Assembly: GCA_029782215.1 (NCBI GenBank)
Contig: JAKOVD010000002.1
Coordinates: forward strand, 1-64,000
Length of the DNA: 64,000 nt
Direction of reading: 5' to 3'
DNA from: Chloroflexota bacterium
Lineage (GTDB): Bacteria; Chloroflexota; Anaerolineae; J102
Shown: piece by piece, positions 9,758-17,983 of the stretch
How the letters are laid out: every line of letters begins with the position of its first letter
Numbering within the stretch: position 1 is the first letter of the stretch
Notes under the pieces: model-generated
The model's database searches: none
Seen by the model: the letters and a program-made list of their open reading frames with translations, nothing else
Told to the model about the DNA's origin: nothing
Translations under genes and position numbers: made by a program

Positions 9758-9841
9758 GCCGATGTGGCGGAACTGGCAGACGCGCCACGTTCAGGACGTG
9801 GTGGGCAATGGCTCGTGGGGGTTCAAATCCCTCCATCGGCA
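9758..9841 (+). tRNA. tRNA-Leu (CAG)
   Basis: An 84-base class II tRNA with a long variable arm. The acceptor strands GCCGATG and CATCGGC pair, the anticodon loop TTCAGGA at 9790-9796 gives CAG, and the T-loop is GTTCAAATC. The discriminator base is A (9841). CCA is not encoded (ACCTC follows). Confidence 0.96.
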
Positions 9842-9850
9842 CCTCAACAA

Positions 9851-9883
9851 GCTCCCGCCGGGCAACCGGGCGGGAGCTTTCTT
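9851..9883 (+). terminator. Intrinsic terminator of tRNA-Leu
   Basis: GCTCCCGCC at 9851-9859 pairs with GGCGGGAGC at 9869-9877, with TTTCTTT following. Confidence 0.9.
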
Positions 9884-9889
9884 TAGCGG

Positions 9890-10345
9890 TTGACGGCGCA
9901 AGTGAAGCAACAGACGGTTTCCCCCAAGCCATCTCAGGCTATCCGTCGGTTCCCGACAACTCGCCAACTTCTGCTTTTGTTGGCGATGGTCGGCTGCGCG
10001 GTGTTTGCGGTCAGCTACAGCAATCGCGTGCTGTCCGGGTTCCAGGCGGCAAGGAAGCTCGACGTGGCCAGGCAGAGCGTGGCCGAACAGCGGGACTGGC
10101 AGGGGCAGATCACCAGGATGATCGACGAGGCCGACAGTCCGGCGGCTGTGGAGGACTTTGCCCGCAACCAGCAGAATCTGGCCCGACCCGATGACAAGAC
10201 GGTGATCACCATGCCGGGCAAGAGCGCCGAACCCGGCGTCATCCAACAGGTGGGCGAGCGCCAGCTTCCCTTGCCGCCGGACGCAGCGGAGCCGAACTGG
10301 AAGCTCTGGTGGAAGTTGATCGCGCCACCCTCACGCGGGCCCTGA
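9890..10345 (+). CDS. FtsB/DivIC-like septum formation initiator protein
   Basis: A 151-residue small bitopic membrane protein. A short cytoplasmic tail is followed by one membrane helix near residues 26-44 (LLLLLAMVGCAVFAVSYSN), then a predicted helical stretch (RVLSGFQAARKLDVARQSVAEQ). A proline-rich C-terminal tail ends with two Trp-Lys pairs. This layout fits the FtsB/DivIC family of divisome proteins, which pair with FtsL through the extracytoplasmic coiled coil. The start is TTG at 9890. A GTG four codons later is equally plausible. It lies between two tRNA genes. No other division gene is near, so the call rests on architecture only. Confidence 0.6.
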   Translation: MTAQVKQQTVSPKPSQAIRRFPTTRQLLLLLAMVGCAVFAVSYSNRVLSGFQAARKLDVARQSVAEQRDWQGQITRMIDEADSPAAVEDFARNQQNLARPDDKTVITMPGKSAEPGVIQQVGERQLPLPPDAAEPNWKLWWKLIAPPSRGP

Positions 10346-10420
10346 ACGGCGGGAGCCCCAGCGGGCGCTCACGGGGCCAGGGCCAAAAACCAGGGGCTGC
10401 AAACAAAGTTGCCGCCGGCT

Positions 10421-10448
10421 TTGACAACTCGGCCCGAATCGCTATAAT
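10421..10448 (+). promoter_or_regulatory. Promoter of initiator tRNA
   Basis: TTGACA at 10421-10426 and TATAAT at 10443-10448 both match consensus exactly, with a 16-base spacer. The mature tRNA begins 13 bases after the -10 box. Confidence 0.92.
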
Positions 10449-10460
10449 GATCTACATCAA

Positions 10461-10532
<72 letters not shown>

Positions 10533-10539
10533 CTGAGAA

Positions 10540-10568
10540 AGCCCTGGCGAACACCGCCGGGGCTTTTT
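10540..10568 (+). terminator. Intrinsic terminator of tRNA-fMet
   Basis: AGCCCTGGCG pairs with CGCCGGGGCT (one G-U pair) around AACAC, followed by TTTT. Confidence 0.9.
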
Positions 10569-10592
10569 GTATGGGCCTGCTCAGGAAGCACC

Positions 10593-11348
10593 ATGCCACC
10601 CACGATCCTGGTCTATTCCCACGACCTCTTCTTCAGCGTACGCATCCAGGACGTGATCGAGCGGCTGGGCGGGCGGATGGCGCTGGTGCAGAGCGCCGCC
10701 GATCTGGCGGCGGGCCTGGGTGAGGTGCCGGTGCTTGCCATCGTCGAGCTTGATCCGGCCGGCCAGGGTGACTGGATCCACGCCGTGCATTATGCCCAGC
10801 GCTGGACACGCGGCATCCCCATCGTTGCCTTTGGCTCGCACGTGGATACGGCCGCGCGTGAGGCCGCGCGCCGGGCGGGCTGCCAGCACGTATGGGCGAA
10901 GAGCCACTTCATGGCAGAGCTGCCCACCCTGGTCCAATCCTATGTGGCGCCCAGCGCCGATCTGCAGGGCTGCGCCGATGCGCCGGACGAAAGGGTCCGG
11001 GAGGGCATCCGTCTGTTCAATGCCGGCGCCTACTACCGCTGCCATGACGCCCTGGAAGCCGCCTGGGTGGCAGAACACCGCCCCTGCCGCGCGCTCTACC
11101 AGGGCATTCTGCAGCTTGCCATCGCCTTGCACCAGGTCGAGCAGGGCAACTACGAAGGGGCGGACAAGATGTTCCGCCGGGCCATCAACAAGTTCCAGCG
11201 CCTGCCTGAACGCTGCCAGGGCCTCGATGTGGCCGGCCTGCTTGCGACATGCCGGGACCTGCACAGGCTCCTGATCGACGGCGGCCGCGAACGCATCGCC
11301 GCCTTTCCCCGTGGGGCGTTTCCGTTGATTGAGGTGGAAGGGCTGTAG
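10593..11348 (+). CDS. Receiver-like domain fused to DUF309
   Basis: A 251-residue cytoplasmic protein with two parts. Residues 1-115 have the alternating strand/helix pattern of a response-regulator receiver (ILVYSHD at strand 1, AIVELDPA at strand 3, IPIVAFGS at strand 4), but the acidic pocket is degenerate and the strand-5 Lys region reads VWAKSH. Residues 130-215 are a DUF309 helical domain with its signature FNAGAYYRCHDALEAAW. The biochemical role of DUF309 is not known to me. It converges with a response-regulator gene 64 bases downstream, which suggests a shared signalling context, but this is inference. Confidence 0.8.
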   Translation: MPPTILVYSHDLFFSVRIQDVIERLGGRMALVQSAADLAAGLGEVPVLAIVELDPAGQGDWIHAVHYAQRWTRGIPIVAFGSHVDTAAREAARRAGCQHVWAKSHFMAELPTLVQSYVAPSADLQGCADAPDERVREGIRLFNAGAYYRCHDALEAAWVAEHRPCRALYQGILQLAIALHQVEQGNYEGADKMFRRAINKFQRLPERCQGLDVAGLLATCRDLHRLLIDGGRERIAAFPRGAFPLIEVEGL

Positions 11349-11412
11349 AGCAGGCGCCAGGCGACGCTCCTGCCGGGGGTACGGAGCTCCCGCTCTGCCG
11401 GTGTCCCGATCC

Positions 11413-12114
11413 TCAGATCGCCACCACCTCTTCGCTGGGGGCTGGCACGCCTTCGCTTTCTGGCGGCTCGAACCGGTAGCCGACGCCGGCCTCCGTCAAC
11501 AGGTAGGTCGGTTCCTGAGAGTGCGGCTCGATCTTGCGGCGCACGCGATTGACCAAACCCTTGACCAGGTGCCGGTCGCCGTTGCCGCTGTAGCCCCACA
11601 CGGCTTCGACGAGGGCCTCCGGCGTGAAGACGCGTCCGGGCCGGCTGAGCAGGGCCGCCAGGAGGCGATACTCCAGGGTGGACATGCGCACCGCCCCACC
11701 GGGCAGAGCGATGCTCTGTGTTTCCGGGTCGAGCAGGGGGTGCGGCGCCGGGGTGGCCGCCGCCGTGGCGGCTACCCTGGTGACGGCCAGCGCCTGGGCC
11801 GCCAGGATGCGTAGATCGGAGGGTTTCGTGGCGACAAGGGTGGCGCCGCGCCCATAGAAATCAAGGATGGTCTCTTCGTCGACAGACGGGCAGAGCACCA
11901 GGAGCGGGGCAGAGGTCAGCGTGCGCAGGTCATGCAGCGCCGTGTGGACAGCGCCGGCGCCGTTCACATCCAGCACGAGCACGGCGGCATCGGCCAACTG
12001 GCGGGCGTCGGAGGGAAGCGTGCGGCGGATGATGGCGCGCAGCCCGACCTGGCGCAAGGCAACGGTCAGCAGCTCCGACAGCCGGGGTTCCTCACAGATG
12101 ATTAGGGCGTGCAT
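11413..12114 (-). CDS. Response regulator, receiver plus OmpR-type winged helix
   Basis: A 233-residue DNA-binding response regulator. The receiver spans residues 1-115, with an acidic pair written CEE, phosphoacceptor Asp in VLVLDVNG and Lys in ATKP. A winged-helix effector domain lies around 130-222 (MSTLEYRLLAALLSRPGRVFTPEALVEAVWG, abbreviated here to its ends MSTLEYRLL and LVEAVWG), and the HLVKGLVNRVRRKIE recognition helix and GVGYRF wing are standard. No histidine kinase lies next to it, so it is an orphan. Because the acidic pocket is altered (Glu for Asp), phosphorylation may be weak. Confidence 0.9.
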   Translation of the reverse strand: MHALIICEEPRLSELLTVALRQVGLRAIIRRTLPSDARQLADAAVLVLDVNGAGAVHTALHDLRTLTSAPLLVLCPSVDEETILDFYGRGATLVATKPSDLRILAAQALAVTRVAATAAATPAPHPLLDPETQSIALPGGAVRMSTLEYRLLAALLSRPGRVFTPEALVEAVWGYSGNGDRHLVKGLVNRVRRKIEPHSQEPTYLLTEAGVGYRFEPPESEGVPAPSEEVVAI

Positions 12115-12189
12115 AGACGTTGGTCCCGGGTTGCGTCCAGGCGAAAGAGGTTGAACGCCGCCATTTTAGAGGAGCCTGGCAACGAAAGC

Positions 12190-12216
12190 CAAACAAAGGC
12201 GCGGCCAAGCCGCGCC
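12190..12216 (-). terminator. Intrinsic terminator of the zinc-ribbon gene
   Basis: Read on the - strand, GGCGCGGC pairs with GCCGCGCC around TTG (12198-12216 on +) and is followed by TTTGTTT. It sits 74 bases beyond the zinc-ribbon stop. Further small GC hairpins fill 12220-12275. Confidence 0.65.
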
Positions 12217-12289
12217 CTGACTGCGGGGCGCAGCTTACTGCGGGGGCGCACTTAGTGCGCGGGGCGCTCAAGGCGCCGTATGGCCTATG

Positions 12290-12577
12290 CTAACGACGGC
12301 GGCGAAAAACGGGGCCGTCGTCCTCATCGTCATCGTCGTCCCAATCCTCGTCTTCGTCCTCGTCCCAATCCTCGTCTTCATCCTCGTCGTCCACGTCCGC
12401 ATCGTCCACGTCTTCGTCGTCATCCGACCAGAAGCTGAACGAGTCCGAGGAGGCGCCGCATTCGGGACACCGGAGTGGCCGGCTGCGCAGGATGCCGCGC
12501 CGGGTATAGCCGCACTCGTCGCATTCCCATTCGCCGGTAATTGTGGCGCCCGAGCTAGGCTTTGAACTGACGACCAT
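12290..12577 (-). CDS. Zinc-ribbon protein with an extreme acidic tail
   Basis: A 95-residue protein. Residues 15-45 form a rubredoxin-type zinc ribbon with two CxxC knuckles (CDECGY and CPECGA). From residue 51 to 87 nearly every residue is Asp or Glu, with four Trp or Val interruptions, and the protein ends GPVFRRRR, a basic clamp. The start ATG follows TTGAGGAG by 9 bases, which is strong evidence of translation. The acidic tail could mimic nucleic acid or bind metal or basic proteins. The function is unknown. Confidence 0.75.
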   Translation of the reverse strand: MVVSSKPSSGATITGEWECDECGYTRRGILRSRPLRCPECGASSDSFSFWSDDDEDVDDADVDDEDEDEDWDEDEDEDWDDDDDEDDGPVFRRRR

Positions 12578-12768
12578 GTGATATCAACTCCTCAAGTCAT
12601 GCGTGCAGCAGCCGGCGCAGGAACAGGCAGGTTTCTGACTGGCCGCATAGTCCAAACGCCCGTATCCTAACAATGGCAGGTTACAAACAGGTGACAAGAA
12701 TTGTGCTAACTTGGTCCAAAACATCCCCCGCAGTCCCAAAGTGGTCATGACCCCAGTTCCGACGACCA

Positions 12769-12819
12769 CAAAAAGGCCGCCGATCGCTGCGGTCAGACTC
12801 TGCAGCGGCCGGCGGCCTC
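12769..12819 (-). terminator. Intrinsic terminator of the SEC-C gene
   Basis: On the - strand a long stem (AGGCCGCCG and GCCGCTGC pairing with GCAGCGAT and CGGCGGCCT, one bulged pair) is followed by TTTTTGTGG. It begins 16 bases after the SEC-C stop codon. Confidence 0.85.
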
Positions 12820-12834
12820 TCATTTCTGCCGGGG

Positions 12835-12972
12835 TTACTTCTTTGGCTGGTCCTTGCCCAGGTGGCAAAGCTTGTATTTCTTGCCGCTGCCGCACCAACA
12901 GGGATCATTGCGTCCCCAGCGCGCCAGGGTTTCGGGTGTGGGCTTCTTGGATGTGTTCAGGATCTTGAGCAT
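12835..12972 (-). CDS. Small SEC-C motif protein
   Basis: A 45-residue protein starting MLKILNTSKKP and ending with NDPCWCGSGKKYKLCHLG, the zinc-binding SEC-C motif (CxCxSGKKxKxCH) found at the tail of SecA. Here it stands alone, and a strong terminator directly after it supports a real gene. In SecA this motif contacts SecB or the ribosome. A free-standing version could be a decoy or an adaptor, but this is inference. The frame remains open upstream into the neighbouring enolase-family gene, so the start is judged from the first ATG after that gene's end. Confidence 0.75.
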   Translation of the reverse strand: MLKILNTSKKPTPETLARWGRNDPCWCGSGKKYKLCHLGKDQPKK

Positions 12973-13132
12973 GAGTGCATTCTCGGGTGGATGGGATGAT
13001 TGCAGGTCGCGTCTGCTGTCGCCGGAAAACGGCGCAAACCCAGCGACTTTACGCCAGAAGCACGGGATGTGCAAGTTGCGAACGACGGCGGAAGTGAATC
13101 GGCCGCCGCCCGGAAGAGTTGTGAATGCTCGC

Positions 13133-14338
13133 CTACGGCCTCGCAGGTGAGCCATCGGGGAGTCGTGTCTGGGTCCACCACTCCACCTCATCGACAAGAG
13201 GGAACTGCGCGGCCAGCTTTTCGTCGATGTCAATGCCAAGGCCAGGTCCGTCATTGGCGTACATGTAGCCATTGCGCACCTCGGGCATGCCAGGGAACAT
13301 CTCGTAGATAAGCGCTGGAAAGCGACACCACTCTTGAATGCCGAAGTTGGGCGCCCACAGGTCCAGGTGCAGATTGGCGGCATGTCCAATGGGTGACACA
13401 TCGCCAGGACCGTGCCAGGCTGTGCGCACGCCGAACATGTTGGCGAATGCGGCCACGTGGCGCGCTGGGGTCAGTCCGCCCATCTGGCTGACATGCATGC
13501 GCACAAAGTCGATCAAACGGTCGGTGATCAGCGGCTGCCACTCGTGAGGGTTGTTGAAAAGCTCGCCCATCGCCAGTGGTGTGGCGCATTGCTCGCGGAT
13601 GCGTGCGCACCACCTGATATCCTCCGGCGCCAGGGCATCTTCCAGAAAGAAGAGCTTGATAGGCTCGACCTCTTTGGCAAACTGCACGGCATCGCTGGGG
13701 CTGAGGCGCTCATGGATGTCGTGCAGAAGCTCGACATCTTCGCCTACGCCAGAGCGCACACGTTCCAGCATGCGCAACGTGGCGCGCATGTAGCTGCGGG
13801 GATCGTAGTAGGCGCCTTCTGGGGCGCCGTCGGGTCGCAGCGCCTGGGACCCGCGACCTCCATAGCCTCCCATCTGGACACGAACGTAGCGGTAACCTTC
13901 GGTCATGAACTTGCGGACAGCATCCTCGATTTCTTGCGGATCTCGTCCGTCGGCATGTGTGTAGACGGACGCGGCCTCACGGCATTTGCCGCCAAAAAGC
14001 TGGTAGACAGGCATGCCGGCCTGCTTGCCCTTGATGTCCCAAAGGGCCATATCAACCCCGGAAATGGCGTTGTTGAGCACAGGCCCGTTGCGCCAGTAAC
14101 CGTGCACCATGGCCATCTGCCATGTCTCCTCGATGCGGGCGACGTCGCGGCCCAGCATAAACGGCCTGATGTGCTTCTCGATGGCAGCGATCACAGGATA
14201 GGGACGCTGCGTGAAGGTAGCGCAGCCCAAGCCATATAGCCCGGGCTCGGAGGTGATGACTTTGACGATCACCAGGCGCGACCCTGCGGGCTGGGTCGTA
14301 ATCACCTTGATATCACGGACGGTGATGGGGGCACGCAA
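13133..14338 (-). CDS. D-mannonate dehydratase-like enzyme (enolase superfamily, RspA/ManD type)
   Basis: A 401-residue member of the mandelate racemase/enolase superfamily. The capping domain (residues 1-120) contains GCATFTQRP, and the barrel shows the ManD metal and acid/base signatures: LLHDIHERLSP near residue 207, FLEDALAPED, MGELFNNPHEW, and WHGPGDVSPIGHAANLH near 310. These enzymes dehydrate sugar acids such as D-mannonate or D-gluconate to 2-keto-3-deoxy acids. Translation starts at TTG, well placed after AAGGAG. It is the last gene of the beta-glucan operon, 42 bases after the SDR gene, which hints at an oxidative branch for released glucose or for uronic/aldonic sugars. Exact substrate unknown. 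Confidence 0.85.
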   Translation of the reverse strand: MRAPITVRDIKVITTQPAGSRLVIVKVITSEPGLYGLGCATFTQRPYPVIAAIEKHIRPFMLGRDVARIEETWQMAMVHGYWRNGPVLNNAISGVDMALWDIKGKQAGMPVYQLFGGKCREAASVYTHADGRDPQEIEDAVRKFMTEGYRYVRVQMGGYGGRGSQALRPDGAPEGAYYDPRSYMRATLRMLERVRSGVGEDVELLHDIHERLSPSDAVQFAKEVEPIKLFFLEDALAPEDIRWCARIREQCATPLAMGELFNNPHEWQPLITDRLIDFVRMHVSQMGGLTPARHVAAFANMFGVRTAWHGPGDVSPIGHAANLHLDLWAPNFGIQEWCRFPALIYEMFPGMPEVRNGYMYANDGPGLGIDIDEKLAAQFPLVDEVEWWTQTRLPDGSPARP

Positions 14339-14380
14339 GTGGGGTGTCTCCTTCCGGGAACGCTAGGATGACGCCGATCT

Positions 14381-15202
14381 TCAAATCTGCTGGCCGATCG
14401 GTGTCAGTTGAGCGGTGAGCCCGCCATCGACGTAGATGACCTGTCCCGTGATATAGCTTGAGTCGGGCGACGCCAGAAACGCCACGACGGCGCCTATCTC
14501 GAGGGATGTTCCCAGTCTGGCCAGCGGCACGCGTTCTCGGGCGGCCTCAGCCCAGGGACCCTGTGTCGGATCACCTTCCCGATTGTAGATCGCACCTGGC
14601 GCGATGCCATTGACGCGGATGCCCGATACCGCCAACTCGATGGCCATGGCGCGGGTCATGGCGTCGATGGCGCCCTTGGTCACATCATAGGGCAGGCCCT
14701 GCCAATGCGCGCGTACGCCGCCAACGGAGCTGATCTGAATGATACTTCCACCACCGGTATGCCGCATGTTCTCGGCAGCGCGATAGGAGCATAGGTATGG
14801 ACCACGAATGTTGCTCGCAAGCTGTGCATCCAGCAAGCTTTCGTCGACCTCAAAGAACTGACCGCGGCGCACATCCGCGGCATTGTTGACCAGCAAATCA
14901 ATGCGACCGAAGCTGCTCAGCATCTCCTCAAACAGGCGGTCGACCTCAGGGGTCGTATCGACGTTGGCAGGAACGGGCAGCACGACTGCGCCGAGAGCTC
15001 GCAGGGCTGCGGCCGCAGCCTCGACTTCTGCGGGAAAGGGGCTGTTGATAACGACCCGCATCCCCTCGCGCGCCAGGCGCAGGGCAATGCCCAAGCCAAT
15101 GCCGCGACTGGAACCGGTCACCAGAGCGACCCCGCCACGCAACTCAGGGTAACGCGGACGAATTGACTCGTAGAGTGGGCTCATGTTCTGGAACTGCGGC
15201 AT
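14381..15202 (-). CDS. Short-chain dehydrogenase/reductase
   Basis: A 273-residue classical SDR. It carries VTGSSRGIGLG (cofactor loop), VNNAADV, catalytic Ser in ISSVGG, YxxxK as YDVTK, and the C-terminal SSYITGQVIYVDGG typical of glucose/gluconate-type SDRs. It oxidises or reduces a sugar or polyol with NAD(P). I chose ATG 15202 (MPQFQNM), preceded by AAGGAAG. The frame is open upstream but overlaps the GH94 gene. Together with the ManD-like dehydratase after it, it could form an oxidise-then-dehydrate route (sugar to aldonate to 2-keto-3-deoxy acid). That pairing is inference. Confidence 0.88.
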   Translation of the reverse strand: MPQFQNMSPLYESIRPRYPELRGGVALVTGSSRGIGLGIALRLAREGMRVVINSPFPAEVEAAAAALRALGAVVLPVPANVDTTPEVDRLFEEMLSSFGRIDLLVNNAADVRRGQFFEVDESLLDAQLASNIRGPYLCSYRAAENMRHTGGGSIIQISSVGGVRAHWQGLPYDVTKGAIDAMTRAMAIELAVSGIRVNGIAPGAIYNREGDPTQGPWAEAARERVPLARLGTSLEIGAVVAFLASPDSSYITGQVIYVDGGLTAQLTPIGQQI

Positions 15203-15218
15203 GGGGGGACTTCCTTGT

Positions 15219-17942
15219 TCAGCCAAGATCAACCTCCAAACGGTGGATTTGGCTCGCTTCCAGGCCGGTGACAATCTCGCGGGCAACGCGGACCGATGAG
15301 CATCCCTGGGCGATTGGCAGTGCCACTCCGTCCAGGGCGACGCTTCGGATCGTGTAGACATCATCCGCGCTTGCATGCGGAATGTGATAGACAACGGACA
15401 GATGGCGACCCGCGAACTGAGTACGAACGCCAGCCTGGCCCATGGCGTTGCATTGGCCGGATACAAGTTTCGGTTCCAGGATCAGATCGCCCAGATCTCC
15501 CTTGACGCCAAACGTCTCACTCAGGAGCGTCAACAGATACCAGCTTGCCGAACCGGTCAGCCATGGATACATTCCACGGCCGCGCTCGCTGACATACTCT
15601 GGCAAACCCGGATACATCCGGCTGGCATCGAACTGTTGGCAGTGCTCATAGATGCCATTCAGGACCTTGTAGCCTTGTTGCCCGAGGCCGCGGCGATAAA
15701 GGGCATTGGCGTACATGACCGCCATGTGGCTGAACATGGCGCCGTTCTCCTTATGGCCGAATGCAAAGCCGAAGCAGCGACCCAAGTTCAGTTGGATCCC
15801 GCCGAAATCCGTATTCAGCCGGTATCCGCCCAGGCGGCGCTCGCATAGATAGCGGTCGGCGGCGCGCACAATGTCCGCTGCCTGCGTATCGGTAGCGATA
15901 CCGTTCATCAGCGTGAACACCTGTCCGGCCAGCGTCATGCGCACCCCCTCTGGTTGCGCCCCCTCGACGCGCCGGCCTTCGTTGTCGTAGTAGCCGTTGA
16001 ACCAGCCATCGCCTTCGCCGTTTGTGATCCACTCCCGCTCGCGAATGTGGTTGTACAGCCAGTCAGCCTTGGTGGTCAGATCATGGACCAGTTTAGCGAT
16101 GCTCACCTTGACTTTGGTGCCTGTAACAGTGTGCCGAACGGAGCAGAAGTACTCGCTCAAACGCTGCTGCTTGGCATGGGAGTCCCCGTAGTACACCGGA
16201 CGATCCACGGTATCGAGGAGACAAACGAGTTCCGCAGCCAACTCGACTTCCTGGATGCCGCAACGCTCCAGGTGGGGCAGCAGCCGGCTGAGGTCTCGGA
16301 GGTTGCCAGCATAGAGGGCGGTGAAAGCGACGCTTTCGCCGCCCTCGCTCGCCATGTCCATACCATCGTTCCAGTCGGCGCCTTCCAAGAGTATGGTATT
16401 CCCTGAGTGACCTACGTTGAAGAATGCCGTCAGATGCTGGATGAGCAAATGCTCGAGGACCGTCCCCCGGTAGACTGCGCCTCCTGCAATGCGCAATTCC
16501 GTACCCTGCTCGGGTGACCATGCACTATCCAGTTGGCGGCACCGATCAGCGTGCTGATCTTTAAAATAGCTCAGTTCTTCAAGCAGGAAAGCAAGGTCGC
16601 CGCTTTGGTCAAGGTACAGCCGCGTCGTCAGGTAGGGCCAGGCCCCATGATCCATCCAAACGCGGGCGATGCGGTTACGGTCGGCGATGAACTCGCCAGC
16701 CCGGGCGCCGATGATCGTGGCGTTGCTGCCATCGATCCGCACGCCCCCAAAGCTGCTGAGCAGCAGGCGGCGAACCGGCTCGGGTTCCATGAGAAGCAGC
16801 GCCAGGCAATCCTGCCACAGGTCCCGCCAGCCGCGGCCGCCGCGGCCATAGTCGTGGTAGGGCAGGAATGAATTGCCAAACAAACGGCGCAGGGTGGGCT
16901 GCACAGTGACCCATTTCATCCAGCCGTCGAAGCGCGGATTGCCCGTCTGGAAGGCCGGCACGGAAACTTTGGCCTGCCAGTACGCTTGTGTCGCGGCGAA
17001 ACAACGTGTGAAGTCCTCAGCGCTCCCGTAGCGGCCAATCAGCGTCGCCGCCGACAAACCCTCCGGCAGGATGGCCAGGATGAGGACGTAGGTGTGGGAT
17101 TCGCCGGGCGCCAGGACGATTTCGCGAAAGCGAAGGCCCCCCAAAGCCTCATAGCCATCTATTGTTGTCCCTGCCATCACACCGCGTGCTGAAGTCGACA
17201 CCACGGCCTCCGGCCATTCCAGGTTGCCGCCTTCGCCGATGAAATCCTCGATTACTGGAAAGAAGCTGCCAGGCGGCGTGCCGTCACCCTCGGCGCCCAG
17301 GACCGCATAGGTGATGTCGTTGGGCTGGTGCCCACGCTCATCGAAGGCCAGCGTGGGGCGCACCAGGACGCCATGTGCAGTGACCCGGATGCGATGCAAC
17401 AGGGAGGTGACGTGCCGGTGATCGCGCAGGTTGTCAGCCGAACGGCCGTAGATCGGCACGGCTGCAGTCGGCGTCAGCAGCAGCTGTTCTTCGCCAGTGT
17501 TGGTGATGACAACCCGCATGAGTTCGACGGGGTCCTCGCCGGCAGGAACTAGGTTGACTATTTCGGCGCGCAGGCCCGTGCGGTGATTCTCGCGTGTGAC
17601 CTTGTGCCAGAGGAGTCCTGCTTCCAGCGTCACAACCTCGTCGTCCTTCCCTGAGGGAGCCCGTGCTACTTGCTGGGCCGAATTGCCGGTGGCCGACCAC
17701 GGCCCGAACGCGGGACCGCAGAGCCAGAAGTTGCGTGCTGACCGCGTGTTGTGCAGGTCCTCAACGGAGAGAGGCAGCATCAGGAAGGCGTTCTGTCCCG
17801 TCTTCACGTCGCCATGCAGTGTCGGGGTGACGACCGACATCATTCCCCCTTCGTTGGCGAGAGGAAAGTACAGGTAACTTGTTCGATCCGGCGCCTCCAT
17901 CCGGAATGCGCCGTCAGCATCAATGAAGTTCCAGGTGGGCAC
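15219..17942 (-). CDS. GH94 glycoside phosphorylase, possible laminaribiose/oligosaccharide phosphorylase
   Basis: A 907-residue cytoplasmic enzyme of family GH94 (old GT36). The N-terminal beta-sandwich is followed by an (alpha/alpha)6 barrel with YGRGGRGWRDLWQD, a strong family mark, and the catalytic acid in ADWNDGMDMAS, close to the GESV motif. GH94 enzymes cleave beta-glucosides with phosphate, giving glucose 1-phosphate and saving ATP. No signal peptide is present, which fits cytosolic action on imported sugars. The start GTG lies after AAGGAGGT. The neighbouring GH16 and GH30 genes make beta-1,3-linked glucose disaccharides the best guess. Cellobiose or chitobiose cannot be excluded. 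Confidence 0.88.
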   Translation of the reverse strand: MPTWNFIDADGAFRMEAPDRTSYLYFPLANEGGMMSVVTPTLHGDVKTGQNAFLMLPLSVEDLHNTRSARNFWLCGPAFGPWSATGNSAQQVARAPSGKDDEVVTLEAGLLWHKVTRENHRTGLRAEIVNLVPAGEDPVELMRVVITNTGEEQLLLTPTAAVPIYGRSADNLRDHRHVTSLLHRIRVTAHGVLVRPTLAFDERGHQPNDITYAVLGAEGDGTPPGSFFPVIEDFIGEGGNLEWPEAVVSTSARGVMAGTTIDGYEALGGLRFREIVLAPGESHTYVLILAILPEGLSAATLIGRYGSAEDFTRCFAATQAYWQAKVSVPAFQTGNPRFDGWMKWVTVQPTLRRLFGNSFLPYHDYGRGGRGWRDLWQDCLALLLMEPEPVRRLLLSSFGGVRIDGSNATIIGARAGEFIADRNRIARVWMDHGAWPYLTTRLYLDQSGDLAFLLEELSYFKDQHADRCRQLDSAWSPEQGTELRIAGGAVYRGTVLEHLLIQHLTAFFNVGHSGNTILLEGADWNDGMDMASEGGESVAFTALYAGNLRDLSRLLPHLERCGIQEVELAAELVCLLDTVDRPVYYGDSHAKQQRLSEYFCSVRHTVTGTKVKVSIAKLVHDLTTKADWLYNHIREREWITNGEGDGWFNGYYDNEGRRVEGAQPEGVRMTLAGQVFTLMNGIATDTQAADIVRAADRYLCERRLGGYRLNTDFGGIQLNLGRCFGFAFGHKENGAMFSHMAVMYANALYRRGLGQQGYKVLNGIYEHCQQFDASRMYPGLPEYVSERGRGMYPWLTGSASWYLLTLLSETFGVKGDLGDLILEPKLVSGQCNAMGQAGVRTQFAGRHLSVVYHIPHASADDVYTIRSVALDGVALPIAQGCSSVRVAREIVTGLEASQIHRLEVDLG

Positions 17943-17983
17943 GGCTACCTCCTTGTACGTAGTCGCAAGTCATCCCAGCACCT

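Noticed and set aside
12584-12898. 104-codon - strand frame over the SEC-C terminator
   Set aside because: It runs through a strong terminator and out of frame with the SEC-C gene. No ribosome site or motif.
15203-15466. Longer N-terminus for the SDR gene
   Set aside because: It would overlap the GH94 gene almost completely and has no family match. AAGGAAG supports the later ATG.
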